Assembly (NCBI RefSeq): GCF_001428105.1
Contig: NZ_LMSJ01000007.1
Coordinates: 62,001-126,000, forward strand
DNA: 64,000 nucleotides
Direction: 5' to 3'
Source of the DNA: Paenibacillus sp. Soil766
Lineage (GTDB): Bacteria; Bacillota; Bacilli; Paenibacillales; NBRC-103111
Under the pieces are notes generated by a model. The model worked only from the letters and a program-made list of their open reading frames with translations. It searched no databases and had not been told where the DNA came from. The position numbers and the translations under genes are program-made. This document shows positions 53,629-62,217 of the stretch, piece by piece (positions within the stretch are counted from its first letter, which is position 1; every line of letters starts with the position of its first letter).

Positions 53629-53909
53629 GTAGGTGCGCTCCTTCTTTAAAAAAATAATTACGGAACATATGTTCTAATCATTATTATGATGTGGTATCCT
53701 ACTTATAGGTTAACAAAGGATGAGAGACGCGTCAAAGCTAGTAAATCTGTCACTAGAGTGAATTTGGTTCTTTTGCCAATGGTACATCCATATGTTGTGT
53801 AGTATAATGATTTGGCACTACCAGATATTGAGAATTATTGGCTAATGACTCTTGTAGTGATTATCTTAATTGCAGCTGAATTTGCACTTTAATTGGGAGG
53901 CTTATGTTC
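53629..53909. promoter_or_regulatory. divergent dat / nrdJ control region
   Basis: A 281-bp AT-rich region. Besides the LexA-like box at 53663-53674 it has TAGTATAATG at 53800-53809, a plausible -10 for nrdJ, without a clear -35. I saw no cobalamin riboswitch and no convincing pair of NrdR boxes. Confidence 0.45.
53663..53674. promoter_or_regulatory. LexA (SOS) box candidate
   Basis: GAAC-ATAT-GTTC is a perfect 12-bp palindrome that fits the Gram-positive LexA consensus CGAACRNRYGTTYG in all but the outermost bases. It lies 35 bp from the dat start codon and 236 bp from nrdJ. Confidence 0.5.
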
Positions 53910-56552
53910 ATGGGGAATGTGTATGAGAGTAAGAAGCTAACGGGATTGAGTGAGAAAATCTTTTTGGATCGCTATGCACTTAAGAATGCGGACACAAGTC
54001 ATGCGAAAGTGGGAGATACCGTCCTTGTACTGACTAAGGATGATCCGAAATTCCCAGCCAAAGAAGTTGGCGAAATTATTAGTCGTGAAGGAAATACCGT
54101 AAAGGTTCGAACGCGCAGTGGGGAAACCGTGGAATCTGCAGTTGAGAAACTAACGTTAAATATGGAGAAAACACCTGAAGAATTGTGGGATCGTTTGGCA
54201 GGAGCGATGGCTTCAGTTGAGAAGACAGCGGAAAAGCGTCAGGAATGGACGGAGAAATTCAGATATATTCTGAACGATTGGAAGCTTGTACCTGGAGGCC
54301 GTATTGCAGCAGGCGCGGATGCGAGTGATGAATTGACTTTGTTCAATTGTTACGTCATTCCTTCACCGAAGGATAGTCGCGGCGGAATTATGAGCACGTT
54401 GACCGAAATGACGGAAATTATGTCACGCGGTGGTGGCGTTGGAATCAACCTGTCTTCGCTACGTCCGAGACGTTCTGTGGTGAAAGGTGTAAATGGATCG
54501 TCCAGCGGGGCTGTCTCGTGGGGCGGATTATTTAGCTATACGACGGGATTAATCGAGCAAGGCGGAAGCAGACGCGGGGCGTTAATGCTGATGATTAATG
54601 ATTGGCATCCGGATCTGGAGGATTTCATTACAGTGAAGTCCACAATGGGGCAAATTACGAACGCGAACTTGTCCGTGTGTGTCAGCAATGGGTTCATGAA
54701 AGCAGTGAAGGAAGATTTGAAGTGGGAACTGGTGTTCCCGGATACGACAGATCCAGAGTACAATGAGCTATGGGATGGCAATTTAGATGCGTGGAAGAAA
54801 TTAGGGAAAGCTGTTAAGCCTTATCGCACGGTTCGCGCGCGTGATGTATGGCATTCGATCATTGAGTCTGCTTGGAAATCAGCAGAGCCAGGCGTAGTTT
54901 TCTTGGAATATTACAATCAAATGTCCAACAGCTGGTACTTCAACCCAATCATTTGTACGAATCCATGTGGAGAACAGGGACTTCCGGCATGGGGTGTGTG
55001 TAACTTATCTGCCATTAATCTATCGAAGTTCTATGATGCGGAGAAACACGATGTGGATTGGGAAGAGTTAGCTACCGTTGTGCGATACTCAACGCGTTTT
55101 CTTGATAATGTTATTGACAAAACACCGTATCATTTCGAAGAAAATCGGGCGAATCAGCAAAACGAGCGTCGCGTAGGACTGGGTACGATGGGTCTGGCAG
55201 AGCTTATGATTCTTTTGAAAATACGGTACGGCAGTCCTGAATCCCTCGTATTCTTAGACAAGATTTATGGATTTATGGCGAGAGAAGCGTATCTGGCTTC
55301 ATCTGAGATTGCAGGCGAGAAGGGATCTTTCCAAGCCTTTATCGAAGATAAATTTATGGAAAGCGGCTTTATGCGCAAAATGACTGAAGTATATCCTGAG
55401 GTTGGTGAGGCCATTCATCAGAATGGCATGCGTAACGTGACGGTAATTACCCAAGCGCCAACGGGAAGTACGGGGACAATGGTGGGCACTTCAACGGGGA
55501 TCGAGCCCTACTTCGCATTCGAGTACTATCGTCAAAGTCGCCTAGGCTTCGATAAACAGTATGTGCCGATTGCGCAGAATTGGAAGGACGCGAATCCAGA
55601 TCAAGATCTGCCGGATTACTTCGTCACCTCGATGAGCTTGTCCGCAGAAGATCATATTCGTGCACAAGCTGCCATCCAGACTTGGGTGGATAGCTCGATT
55701 TCCAAGACGGCAAACTGTCCAGCTGATTTCACGGTTGAGGAAACGAAACGACTCTATGAATTGGCGTACGATCTGGGTTGCAAAGGTGTGACGATCTATC
55801 GCGATGGCAGTCGTGATGTGCAGGTGTTAAGTACGAGTTCGGATAAAAAGGAAGAAGTGAAAGTTGAGGCTCAGCCAGAAGTAGTAGCACCAGTAGCTGT
55901 CGCGGCAGAGGCTGTTGTGGAGAAAGAAAGTTTTGCAGCCATTTCTGGCAAGCTTGCAGTAAACGTGGATGCTAAGACGGAGCAAGGCTTCGATAAGCAA
56001 TACAAGCGTCGTCCGCAAATTCTACGTGGTGCGACTTATAAAGTGAATACGCCATTTGGTATGGCATATATCACCATCAATGATATGAACGGAACACCGA
56101 GTGAGATTTTCCTTAATGTAGGTAAAGCCGGCTCCGACGTGTTCGCGATGTCCGAAGCGTTAGGGCGCGTATGCTCCTTGTTCTTGCGTTATGGTGATCA
56201 CGGGGACAAAGTGAAGCTGCTCGTGAAGCACTTGAAAGGCATTGGCGGCTCCGGCGCCATTGGATTCGGCAACAACCGTGTCGAGTCGATCGCAGACGCG
56301 GTTGCCAAAGCACTCGAGCAGCACGACGAAGTGATGAGCGAGCCTGACGACGCGCGGAACTACGTGACCGCGACGAGTGAGGTCGTTGAAGCAGCGTCGG
56401 CTGGGGGCGCTGCGGGTGTTAGCGGGCACGCGGCTCCAAGCGCGACGCCTGTCGCGTCGAAGGATCTGTGCACGGCGTGTGGTTCGGCTTCGCTGGTGAA
56501 CAGCGAAGGGTGTAAGAATTGTATCAACTGCGGTTATAGCAGATGTAATTGA
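53910..56552 (+). CDS. nrdJ: adenosylcobalamin-dependent (class II) ribonucleotide reductase
   Basis: About 880 residues. LFNCYVIPSPKDSRGG, ITNANLSVCVSNGF, NPCGEQGLPAWGVCNLSAINLSKF and APTGSTGTMVGTSTGIEPYF are the catalytic-core motifs of vitamin B12-dependent class II enzymes, which reduce ribonucleotides to deoxyribonucleotides. The N-terminal ~90 residues are a hinge-like beta domain. The C-terminus has a zinc-binding cysteine cluster (CTACGSASL...CKNCINCGYSRC) that regenerates the active site. ATG 53910 has proper spacing from GGGAGG; ATG 53904 is too close. The codons for the last ~100 residues (from about 56250) are very GC-rich. The Tn7-like sequence starts behind its 3' end. Confidence 0.95.
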   Translation: MGNVYESKKLTGLSEKIFLDRYALKNADTSHAKVGDTVLVLTKDDPKFPAKEVGEIISREGNTVKVRTRSGETVESAVEKLTLNMEKTPEELWDRLAGAMASVEKTAEKRQEWTEKFRYILNDWKLVPGGRIAAGADASDELTLFNCYVIPSPKDSRGGIMSTLTEMTEIMSRGGGVGINLSSLRPRRSVVKGVNGSSSGAVSWGGLFSYTTGLIEQGGSRRGALMLMINDWHPDLEDFITVKSTMGQITNANLSVCVSNGFMKAVKEDLKWELVFPDTTDPEYNELWDGNLDAWKKLGKAVKPYRTVRARDVWHSIIESAWKSAEPGVVFLEYYNQMSNSWYFNPIICTNPCGEQGLPAWGVCNLSAINLSKFYDAEKHDVDWEELATVVRYSTRFLDNVIDKTPYHFEENRANQQNERRVGLGTMGLAELMILLKIRYGSPESLVFLDKIYGFMAREAYLASSEIAGEKGSFQAFIEDKFMESGFMRKMTEVYPEVGEAIHQNGMRNVTVITQAPTGSTGTMVGTSTGIEPYFAFEYYRQSRLGFDKQYVPIAQNWKDANPDQDLPDYFVTSMSLSAEDHIRAQAAIQTWVDSSISKTANCPADFTVEETKRLYELAYDLGCKGVTIYRDGSRDVQVLSTSSDKKEEVKVEAQPEVVAPVAVAAEAVVEKESFAAISGKLAVNVDAKTEQGFDKQYKRRPQILRGATYKVNTPFGMAYITINDMNGTPSEIFLNVGKAGSDVFAMSEALGRVCSLFLRYGDHGDKVKLLVKHLKGIGGSGAIGFGNNRVESIADAVAKALEQHDEVMSEPDDARNYVTATSEVVEAASAGGAAGVSGHAAPSATPVASKDLCTACGSASLVNSEGCKNCINCGYSRCN

Positions 56553-56558
56553 TGAAAA

Positions 56559-56580
56559 ATCCAGGGCGGGGGCCCTGGAT
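56559..56580 (+). terminator. hairpin after nrdJ
   Basis: A 9-bp stem ATCCAGGGC / GCCCTGGAT with a 4-nt G loop, 7 bp after the stop. The tail is ATTAAATAAATAG rather than a T-run; the original tail may have been lost through the nearby insertion. Confidence 0.55.
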
Positions 56581-56650
56581 ATTAAATAAATAGAATTGTT
56601 CCATAATTCCTTAGACGGATTGTTGCAGAATTAATTAGAATGTGTGAGTT

Positions 56651-56710
56651 GTAACTTGAAATGTCGGTGAATAGAACTTAAAATGTCGTTGAATTAGAAC
56701 ATAATTGTCG
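56651..56710 (+). repeat. three 22-bp-spaced direct repeats, candidate TnsB-binding sites at a Tn7-like end
   Basis: GTAACTTGAAATGTCG (56651-56666), AGAACTTAAAATGTCG (56673-56688) and AGAACATAATTGTCG (56696-56710) are related; their TGTCG cores start at 56662, 56684 and 56706, exactly 22 bp apart. A weaker fourth (AATTAGAATGTGTG) precedes them. TnsB sites of Tn7 are 22 bp long and arrayed this way, and TGTCG-type cores are common in Tn7-like ends. TGTGTGAG at 56641 is a plausible 5'-TGT terminus, which would make TAGAA the 5-bp target duplicate; this is not proven. Confidence 0.6.
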
Positions 56711-57061
56711 TCAGCTCGTGCCTTGATGGTACGGGCTTTTTCAACTTTTTACTTCGAATTTCTTGTATTTAATATAATCTCTTACAAGCTGTTTTTTCGT
56801 GCAAAGACTTGGCCGGAAAATGGATTATAGAATGACATTTTTTTTAACTTGTAGTGATTATCCGTTTACCAATGAACATGATGTATAATCTTTGCTCTTG
56901 CAAATATTGCTGTACTATTTGATCGGGTAATATCTCTCTCAAATTAGGAAGATATCAAAGTCTCAGTTCCAGATCGAGCATTTACTTATTTTGGGGTTAA
57001 TTTTTACAGCTTTGAAATAAAACATGTCTCGACGTTCTTATGCTCAAAACACTGGAGATCA

Positions 57062-57090
57062 TTGGAAGAATGAAATAATTGTAATATAAT
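57062..57090 (+). promoter_or_regulatory. sigma-A-type promoter of the ABC-3C operon
   Basis: TTGGAA (57062-57067) and TATAAT (57085-57090) with a 17-bp spacer, 52 bp upstream of the first gene. Confidence 0.65.
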
Positions 57091-57142
57091 AGGAGAATGT
57101 GTAAACCGTATCTTACTTTAGACTAAATGATCGGGGATAATT

Positions 57143-58555
57143 ATGAATTCTGAAGATTCTAGACAGATAACTGATGAGAATAGTGATAGTCATAGTGCGG
57201 TGCCTTCATGGAGTGGATATGATTATCAAGGGAAAGTAGCCATTTATACAGTCCTTAGTCTAATAAATAGTAAAGAAGTTCATGAAATAAGTGATTTTGT
57301 ATTAGAAATTGAGCATCTCGAAGATTTTTCAATAAAGTGTAACGGTGAATATCATTCTATACATCAAGTAAAAGCATATCAGAGCCAAAATAGATCAAAA
57401 ATTAGTACATATAGAAGTGCGATTCTAGACTTGATGGGGAAATCTGCGAAGTTTAATTCAATAAAATATGCAAATTTACATTCGACTTGTGAAATTGAAG
57501 ACGTTGATAAGGATGAGCTAGAAAAGATATTAAAAGAATATGAACCTACGAAAAAAGTTCAACAACAAGTGCGTTATAAAGAGTTATTAGCTGAGAAGGA
57601 GCAATTCTATGAAGCATTTATTAAATTACGACTAAATGATGAGTATGCTGAATTACCATTTAAACGAATTGTAAATTTAGATGAGATCGAAGAGGAAATT
57701 AAGGATCAAATTAGGAAATTTTACAAAGAGAATGACAATCATGTTGATAAAGAGTTTTCTTATATTGATGAAAATATTGATCATATTTATCGAAACTTAA
57801 CAGCTACAATTGATGATTTAGTGAGATCAATACATGTCAAAAAAACAACCGTTCCGGAAATCACTTTTTTAAAAATATTAGCTATACTTAAAGAAGAATT
57901 TATTTTCAAACTATCCGCTAAGACCGCGGTAGCTTATTTAAAGTTATCTCTACAAGAGTATTATATAGATTTTTGTGAGAATTTTGGAATTTGTCCTTCA
58001 GATAACGAAACTCAATGTATTGCTTGGAATAATAACTGGAATTATTTAAAAGACTTAAGTGATGAAGAATTTCTTACAATTTGTAAAAAACTATCACCAA
58101 ATATTCATTCTAAAAAAAATATTTCTATAAGGACTTATCGTGAATTAGTAAATAAAATAGGAGTCCAGAAAAATTTGATTCCAATGATAAATTTAGAGAG
58201 CAGATTTGAAATAAAATCTACAAGTATTAAAGAAGCATTTGTATTTAATAAGGATGGAGTTCATCATCTAATTACAACAATTGCAGAATCAATGGGTCCA
58301 AATAGCGTAGAAAATATAGGTAAAAAAATATTCCAAAATTTAAAAAGTGATGATCAATTATCTTACATTCTGTTTGATATTCATAAAATAATTACAACTG
58401 AGATTGAAGGTACGTTTAGCGGAAACATTTTTGATATTAAGAAAGCATATGAGAATGAACCAGACGGAATAGGGGTCAATAGTAAAGAAGCTATTACAAG
58501 TCCAAAGCGGATGGATTTTTTGAAAGTAGCTTCAGCCATGGAGGAACTTAAATGA
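57143..58555 (+). CDS. ABC-three-component system, nuclease-like effector/C-terminal-domain protein
   Basis: A 470-residue protein. The N-terminus (PSWSGYDYQGKVAIYTVLSLIN) is like those of DUF4297/Cap4-type and other ABC-3C proteins. A PD-(D/E)xK-like pattern follows: E55/E60-D61, then the strand YHSIHQVKAY with Q75 and K77. The C-terminal ~250 residues are helical and charged and would be the domain that links to the middle component. In ABC-3C conflict systems this gene carries the toxic effector. The stop overlaps the next start (ATGA). Its AT-rich codon use is unlike the host. The family call rests on motifs and operon order, not a search. Confidence 0.7.
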   Translation: MNSEDSRQITDENSDSHSAVPSWSGYDYQGKVAIYTVLSLINSKEVHEISDFVLEIEHLEDFSIKCNGEYHSIHQVKAYQSQNRSKISTYRSAILDLMGKSAKFNSIKYANLHSTCEIEDVDKDELEKILKEYEPTKKVQQQVRYKELLAEKEQFYEAFIKLRLNDEYAELPFKRIVNLDEIEEEIKDQIRKFYKENDNHVDKEFSYIDENIDHIYRNLTATIDDLVRSIHVKKTTVPEITFLKILAILKEEFIFKLSAKTAVAYLKLSLQEYYIDFCENFGICPSDNETQCIAWNNNWNYLKDLSDEEFLTICKKLSPNIHSKKNISIRTYRELVNKIGVQKNLIPMINLESRFEIKSTSIKEAFVFNKDGVHHLITTIAESMGPNSVENIGKKIFQNLKSDDQLSYILFDIHKIITTEIEGTFSGNIFDIKKAYENEPDGIGVNSKEAITSPKRMDFLKVASAMEELK

Positions 58556-59265
58556 TAAATTTATTAAAGCAGATTTTCACTGAGAGTGGATTCCAAATTA
58601 GTGATGACGTCTTAAGAAGTAGTAGTTCAAATGTCTTTTTTGCTGAGAGGACCGACTATGGTAAGTTTGATTTTTTTGTTGTTGTGAATGTTAATAAAAT
58701 AAAATTATTACATGATTACAACGAATTATTTGAAGAATTCTATTCAACTATAATAACTAATAGGCAGGGTTTTATCGGAATAGAAAAAAACCTTTCACTG
58801 ATACTATTGATGGAATCAAATTCAATGCAATTTACTAAAGAGCAAAATTCATTGATTTATGATTTAGAAGAAGATCCATATTATTTCAAGAAATATGTAT
58901 TAGTGTACACACAACAACAACAGGAATTGATTATTGAGCGATTAAGTCAGGAGATTGAAGTAATTGAATACTTGAATGAATTTTTGTTGAATGCTGATTA
59001 TTTTAATAGCTTTAAAAGGAATCAAGACTCAGAAATTGCAATTGAATATGATATAGTCTCAAAGCTTTTTATTAAAATCCCCTTCTTAAATATAAAACAT
59101 GAAATTAAAAAACTAATAAAATTATCAGATGAGATACGTAGTAAAATGGAAGATAGTGATTGGATATTTTATAGTGGACTTATAGAGAACTTTTTAAATA
59201 ACAATAATAATGATCCCAATATTGAACAAATCATAAGTTATTTAGGGGTTGATATTGATGAATAA
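58552..59265 (+). CDS. ABC-three-component system, middle component
   Basis: A 237-residue acidic protein with no recognisable catalytic motif. It opens MINLLKQIFTESGFQISDD and has FFVVVNVNKIKLL, then a helical C-terminal half. Size, position between the effector-type gene and the Rad50-like ATPase gene, and four-base overlaps on both kinds of boundary match the small middle component of ABC-3C systems (possibly the type called middle component 1). It presumably bridges ATPase and effector. Little conserved sequence supports the call by itself. Confidence 0.6.
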   Translation: MINLLKQIFTESGFQISDDVLRSSSSNVFFAERTDYGKFDFFVVVNVNKIKLLHDYNELFEEFYSTIITNRQGFIGIEKNLSLILLMESNSMQFTKEQNSLIYDLEEDPYYFKKYVLVYTQQQQELIIERLSQEIEVIEYLNEFLLNADYFNSFKRNQDSEIAIEYDIVSKLFIKIPFLNIKHEIKKLIKLSDEIRSKMEDSDWIFYSGLIENFLNNNNNDPNIEQIISYLGVDIDE

Positions 59266-61654
59266 ATATATAATTAATAGAATACATATACAAAACTTTA
59301 AATCAGTTGATAACGCTATCTTATCTTTTAATGGAGCAATATTAACAGTATTAGATGGGCCAAATGGATTTGGAAAAACTACAATTTATGATGCAGTAGA
59401 ATTTGTTGTTACTGGAAAAATCAGAAGGGTGTATTCCAATTCAATAGTAACAACTACTAGAGGATTCACTGATCATTTACTGAGTAAAAATCAATACTTA
59501 CCTACAGTAATTAAAATTGAATTTATTAATAGTGATAATGCCAATGATCGTTGTGTCATTTCTAGAGAATTTTCTGCGAGTACTTTTTCAAATACACAAA
59601 AACGTCCTAATTCAAATGATTTTATGAAAATATATAATCTATATAAATACGATAGTTTTGAAAGCGATAAAAAGGTAAGAATTTCTGAAGAGAAAATGAA
59701 TGAGTTATTATCAACAAAAAATTTAAGAGAAGAGTTTTCGTTGTTTCACTACATTGAACAAGATGAAAGTGCTCACTTATTAAAAAAAAATGAAAAAGAT
59801 CGTATGCAAGTAATTTCAAAACTCTTCAATATTGAAACCGAAATGGAACAAAAAAAACTTTTAGACAACGTTAAGAGGAAATTAGTGGCAAATAAATCAC
59901 AAACTGAAAGGCAAATTAAGCAAATCGAAGGTAGCTTAAACATTACCTTGAAAAAGAATATAGAAAAAGTGCAATACGTGCAGCTTATCAAGGATGATGA
60001 TTTAGAGATTCCGTGGGATAAAGTAAATGTGGAACCCCTCGATAAGGATATTAAAGAGATATACTTAAATGAAATAGATGATATTGCTAAACTAGTTCAA
60101 TATTGGGATGAATATAAGCAGCAATTAAAAAATAATGAAATACAAAGAGTAATTATTAATGATTTAAGAATAAAAGCAATTATTATCTTCAGTGAATTTA
60201 AAGATGAATATAGTAAAATTGAAGATGAATATAAAAAACAAGAAATTCTACGGAGTGTTTTATTGAAAATAAAAAACAAAGAAATAATACATGAGAACAT
60301 TGATTGGGTATATTTGTTCGATTTAGCCAATATTCCAATTGATGGGGGTATGTTCGCTCAAAGAATTAGTTCTTTGGAAATTCTAGATAGATCAGCTAGT
60401 ACGATATCTAAATTAGTTGAGAAGATGAATAAAACCCGCGAAAGTTTATTTGAAGATTATAAACAATATTTAAATGATAGTAAAAAGAAAAATAATGATT
60501 GTCCTTTATGTGGTGCTCGTAAGAATAGCTTACTCGAACTATCTGAAGAAATTGAGGCTAAATCAGATGAATTAAGAAAAGATTACAGTGAATCTACTAA
60601 AAAAATAAATAGTGAAATAAATGAAATATATAATTTATATGTAAATGAATTAATCGAAAATCTTGATAAAGTACTTGAAGGGGAAAATAGGCTTGATACT
60701 CAATTTGTTGAACAATTAAGACAGTATGTTGATGTTATTTCTGACTACCCAAAAGCACTTGAATGGTTCAAAAATCTTAACATAGACATAACTGAATATA
60801 TTAATAAAAACAAAAAAAATGTAATTGAGCTTGATCAGTTTGTAATAGATATTAAGCAAAAATTAGAAAATTCAAAAGTTGAAGTTAGTGATTTTTGTAA
60901 AGAAAACTTTACAATATTTGATCAGTTATATAAGAATCGTTTTCTAAAAAAAGAAAATCTTCTTATGTCAATACACAAAGAGGATTTAAAACAGAAAAAA
61001 AACTATATTGAGTACCTGTATTTGATTCAAGCAAGTAAACTTTATAATGAACACCGGAAACTAAAAAAAAGGTTAGATAAGATTAATGATAATATTTCAA
61101 TGTTGAATAGGATAACACCTATATTATCGGAGGCAATTAATAAGTATAGAGGCAAGATGATTAGTGATGTAGAAATTCCATTTTATATTTATAGTGGTAA
61201 AATTATTCAGAATCATCAAAGAGGGATAGGAGTCTTCATCAAGGAAGAAGAAGATTCTAATCAGTCGACAAATGAAACTCAGCTGAAAGCTATAACTTTT
61301 GTTCCACCAGCAAAAACTGACCATGATATTATTCATTCTTTTAGTTCAGGCCAAATATCATCAACAGTAATAGCTCTAACATTAGCTATAAATAAAGTAT
61401 ATAATATTGGCGGAATCTCGACGATACTTATTGATGATCCAGTTCAGACTATGGATGAAATGAATATGGCTTCATTTATTGAGTTATTGAGAAATGATTT
61501 TAATAACAAACAAATTATACTTTCTACTCATGAAGACAGAGTATCATTGTTCATGAGATATAAATTTCAAAAGTATAGTTTAAAAGTTAATAATATCAAT
61601 GTAAAAGAACACCTATACAATGATTTGCTTGAGAATGAAAATTTCAGCCTATAA
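59258..61654 (+). CDS. ABC-three-component system, Rad50/SMC-like ATPase with zinc hook
   Basis: A 798-residue SMC-like ATPase. Walker A GPNGFGKTT (34-42), long coiled coil ~170-660 broken by a zinc-hook motif CPLCG (C415, C418), ABC signature FSSGQ (695-699), Walker B STILIDDPVQTMD (D726, D727) and H-loop STHED (H758). The DDPVQxMD form is typical of the overcoming-lysogenisation-defect and ABC-3C ATPases. Such ATPases sense foreign or damaged DNA and trigger the effector. ATG 59258 overlaps the previous gene by 8 bp and has TAGGGG at the right distance. Last gene of the operon. Confidence 0.85.
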   Translation: MNKYIINRIHIQNFKSVDNAILSFNGAILTVLDGPNGFGKTTIYDAVEFVVTGKIRRVYSNSIVTTTRGFTDHLLSKNQYLPTVIKIEFINSDNANDRCVISREFSASTFSNTQKRPNSNDFMKIYNLYKYDSFESDKKVRISEEKMNELLSTKNLREEFSLFHYIEQDESAHLLKKNEKDRMQVISKLFNIETEMEQKKLLDNVKRKLVANKSQTERQIKQIEGSLNITLKKNIEKVQYVQLIKDDDLEIPWDKVNVEPLDKDIKEIYLNEIDDIAKLVQYWDEYKQQLKNNEIQRVIINDLRIKAIIIFSEFKDEYSKIEDEYKKQEILRSVLLKIKNKEIIHENIDWVYLFDLANIPIDGGMFAQRISSLEILDRSASTISKLVEKMNKTRESLFEDYKQYLNDSKKKNNDCPLCGARKNSLLELSEEIEAKSDELRKDYSESTKKINSEINEIYNLYVNELIENLDKVLEGENRLDTQFVEQLRQYVDVISDYPKALEWFKNLNIDITEYINKNKKNVIELDQFVIDIKQKLENSKVEVSDFCKENFTIFDQLYKNRFLKKENLLMSIHKEDLKQKKNYIEYLYLIQASKLYNEHRKLKKRLDKINDNISMLNRITPILSEAINKYRGKMISDVEIPFYIYSGKIIQNHQRGIGVFIKEEEDSNQSTNETQLKAITFVPPAKTDHDIIHSFSSGQISSTVIALTLAINKVYNIGGISTILIDDPVQTMDEMNMASFIELLRNDFNNKQIILSTHEDRVSLFMRYKFQKYSLKVNNINVKEHLYNDLLENENFSL

Positions 61655-61700
61655 AAAATATGGAGTCTACTAATATTTATTTAGTAGACTCCATATTTTT
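61654..61700. terminator. very strong bidirectional terminator
   Basis: A perfect 20-bp stem (AAAAATATGGAGTCTACTAA and its complement) with a 7-nt loop starts at the last base of the ATPase stop codon. It ends the three-gene operon and can insulate it from the transposition genes. Confidence 0.95.
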
Positions 61701-61740
61701 TTATATCTGAATAAATTTAATTCCGAGGGAGTTCGGTATT

Positions 61741-62013
61741 ATGAGCATTGGATTAGAAGAGCATTATAAAAAAAATTTTATTGGATTGATTAATACTTAC
61801 ATTAGGATGGTTAATGATAGTGATAAGTATGACTACATTGGTAAAGGAATAATAAATAATGAATGGAATTCGCAAATCAAGAATAATGGTAGTACATTTG
61901 TTGCAATATTAACTGTGAATGGAAAGAAAAGACACATGAATTTTGAAGAATATGAATGGAAAACTAAAAATCCAAACATATATGTGAAGATGAGATTCGG
62001 AGATTTATTATAG
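61741..62013 (+). CDS. small orphan protein between the ABC-3C operon and tnsA
   Basis: A 90-residue basic protein (starts MSIGLEEHYKKNFIGLINTYI; ends IYVKMRFGDLL) with a helix-plus-beta pattern and no signal peptide. GAGGGAG lies nine or so bases before the ATG. AT-rich codon use as in its neighbours. No family recognised; it may be another cargo gene or an accessory part of the neighbouring system. Confidence 0.6.
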   Translation: MSIGLEEHYKKNFIGLINTYIRMVNDSDKYDYIGKGIINNEWNSQIKNNGSTFVAILTVNGKKRHMNFEEYEWKTKNPNIYVKMRFGDLL

Positions 62014-62076
62014 TAAGAATGGAATATTTAGAAAATAAAGAGATAATCTTAATGTTTTAAGATAAGAATGCTAAGC

Positions 62077-62117
62077 CCTCAATTTTTCAGGGGAACCTGA
62101 TTTATTGAGGTTTTTTT
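62077..62117 (+). terminator. terminator before tnsA
   Basis: Stem CCTCAAT / ATTGAGG with an inner CAGG / CCTG stem, followed by seven Ts. Confidence 0.85.
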
Positions 62118-62118
62118 G

Positions 62119-62210
62119 TTGACTCCACAGTAACGACGTTTATTATCAGGATTTTAAGTAATACTGAAAAGTATTCATATCTGGAACATATTCTGTCACT
62201 TTTCAGGAGG
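62119..62210 (+). promoter_or_regulatory. tnsA promoter and leader with overlapping dyads
   Basis: TTGACT (62119-62124) and TATTAT (62141-62146) with a 16-bp spacer directly follow the terminator. ATTTTAAGT at 62151-62159 is the complement of the ACTTAAAAT core of the repeats at 56651-56710, and GGAACATATTCTGTCA at 62183 resembles AGAACATAATTGTCG, so TnsB may bind here. CTGAAAAGT (62164-62172) and ACTTTTCAG (62198-62206) form an inverted repeat whose right arm runs into the ribosome site. Confidence 0.5.
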
Positions 62211-62217
62211 CTACTAA

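Larger units (their letters stand above)
56581..57142. other. AT-rich junction between nrdJ and the ABC-3C operon
   Basis: 562 bp without a gene. It contains the TGTCG direct repeats (56651-56710), a hairpin-like GTGCCTTGATGGTACGGGC (56718-56736) followed by TTTTTCAAC, and the promoter of the three-gene operon. The host chromosome turns into mobile DNA somewhere in the first ~60 bp. Confidence 0.6.

Noticed and set aside
56641-56710. Short CRISPR-like array
   Set aside because: The 22-bp periodicity comes from direct repeats without spacers, and no cas gene is present; transposon-end sites explain it better.
57143-61654. Wadjet (JetABCD) or MukBEF-type system
   Set aside because: The ATPase has a zinc hook and Rad50-like form, there is no JetD-type topoisomerase-fold nuclease, and the partner genes do not resemble kleisin or KITE proteins by eye.
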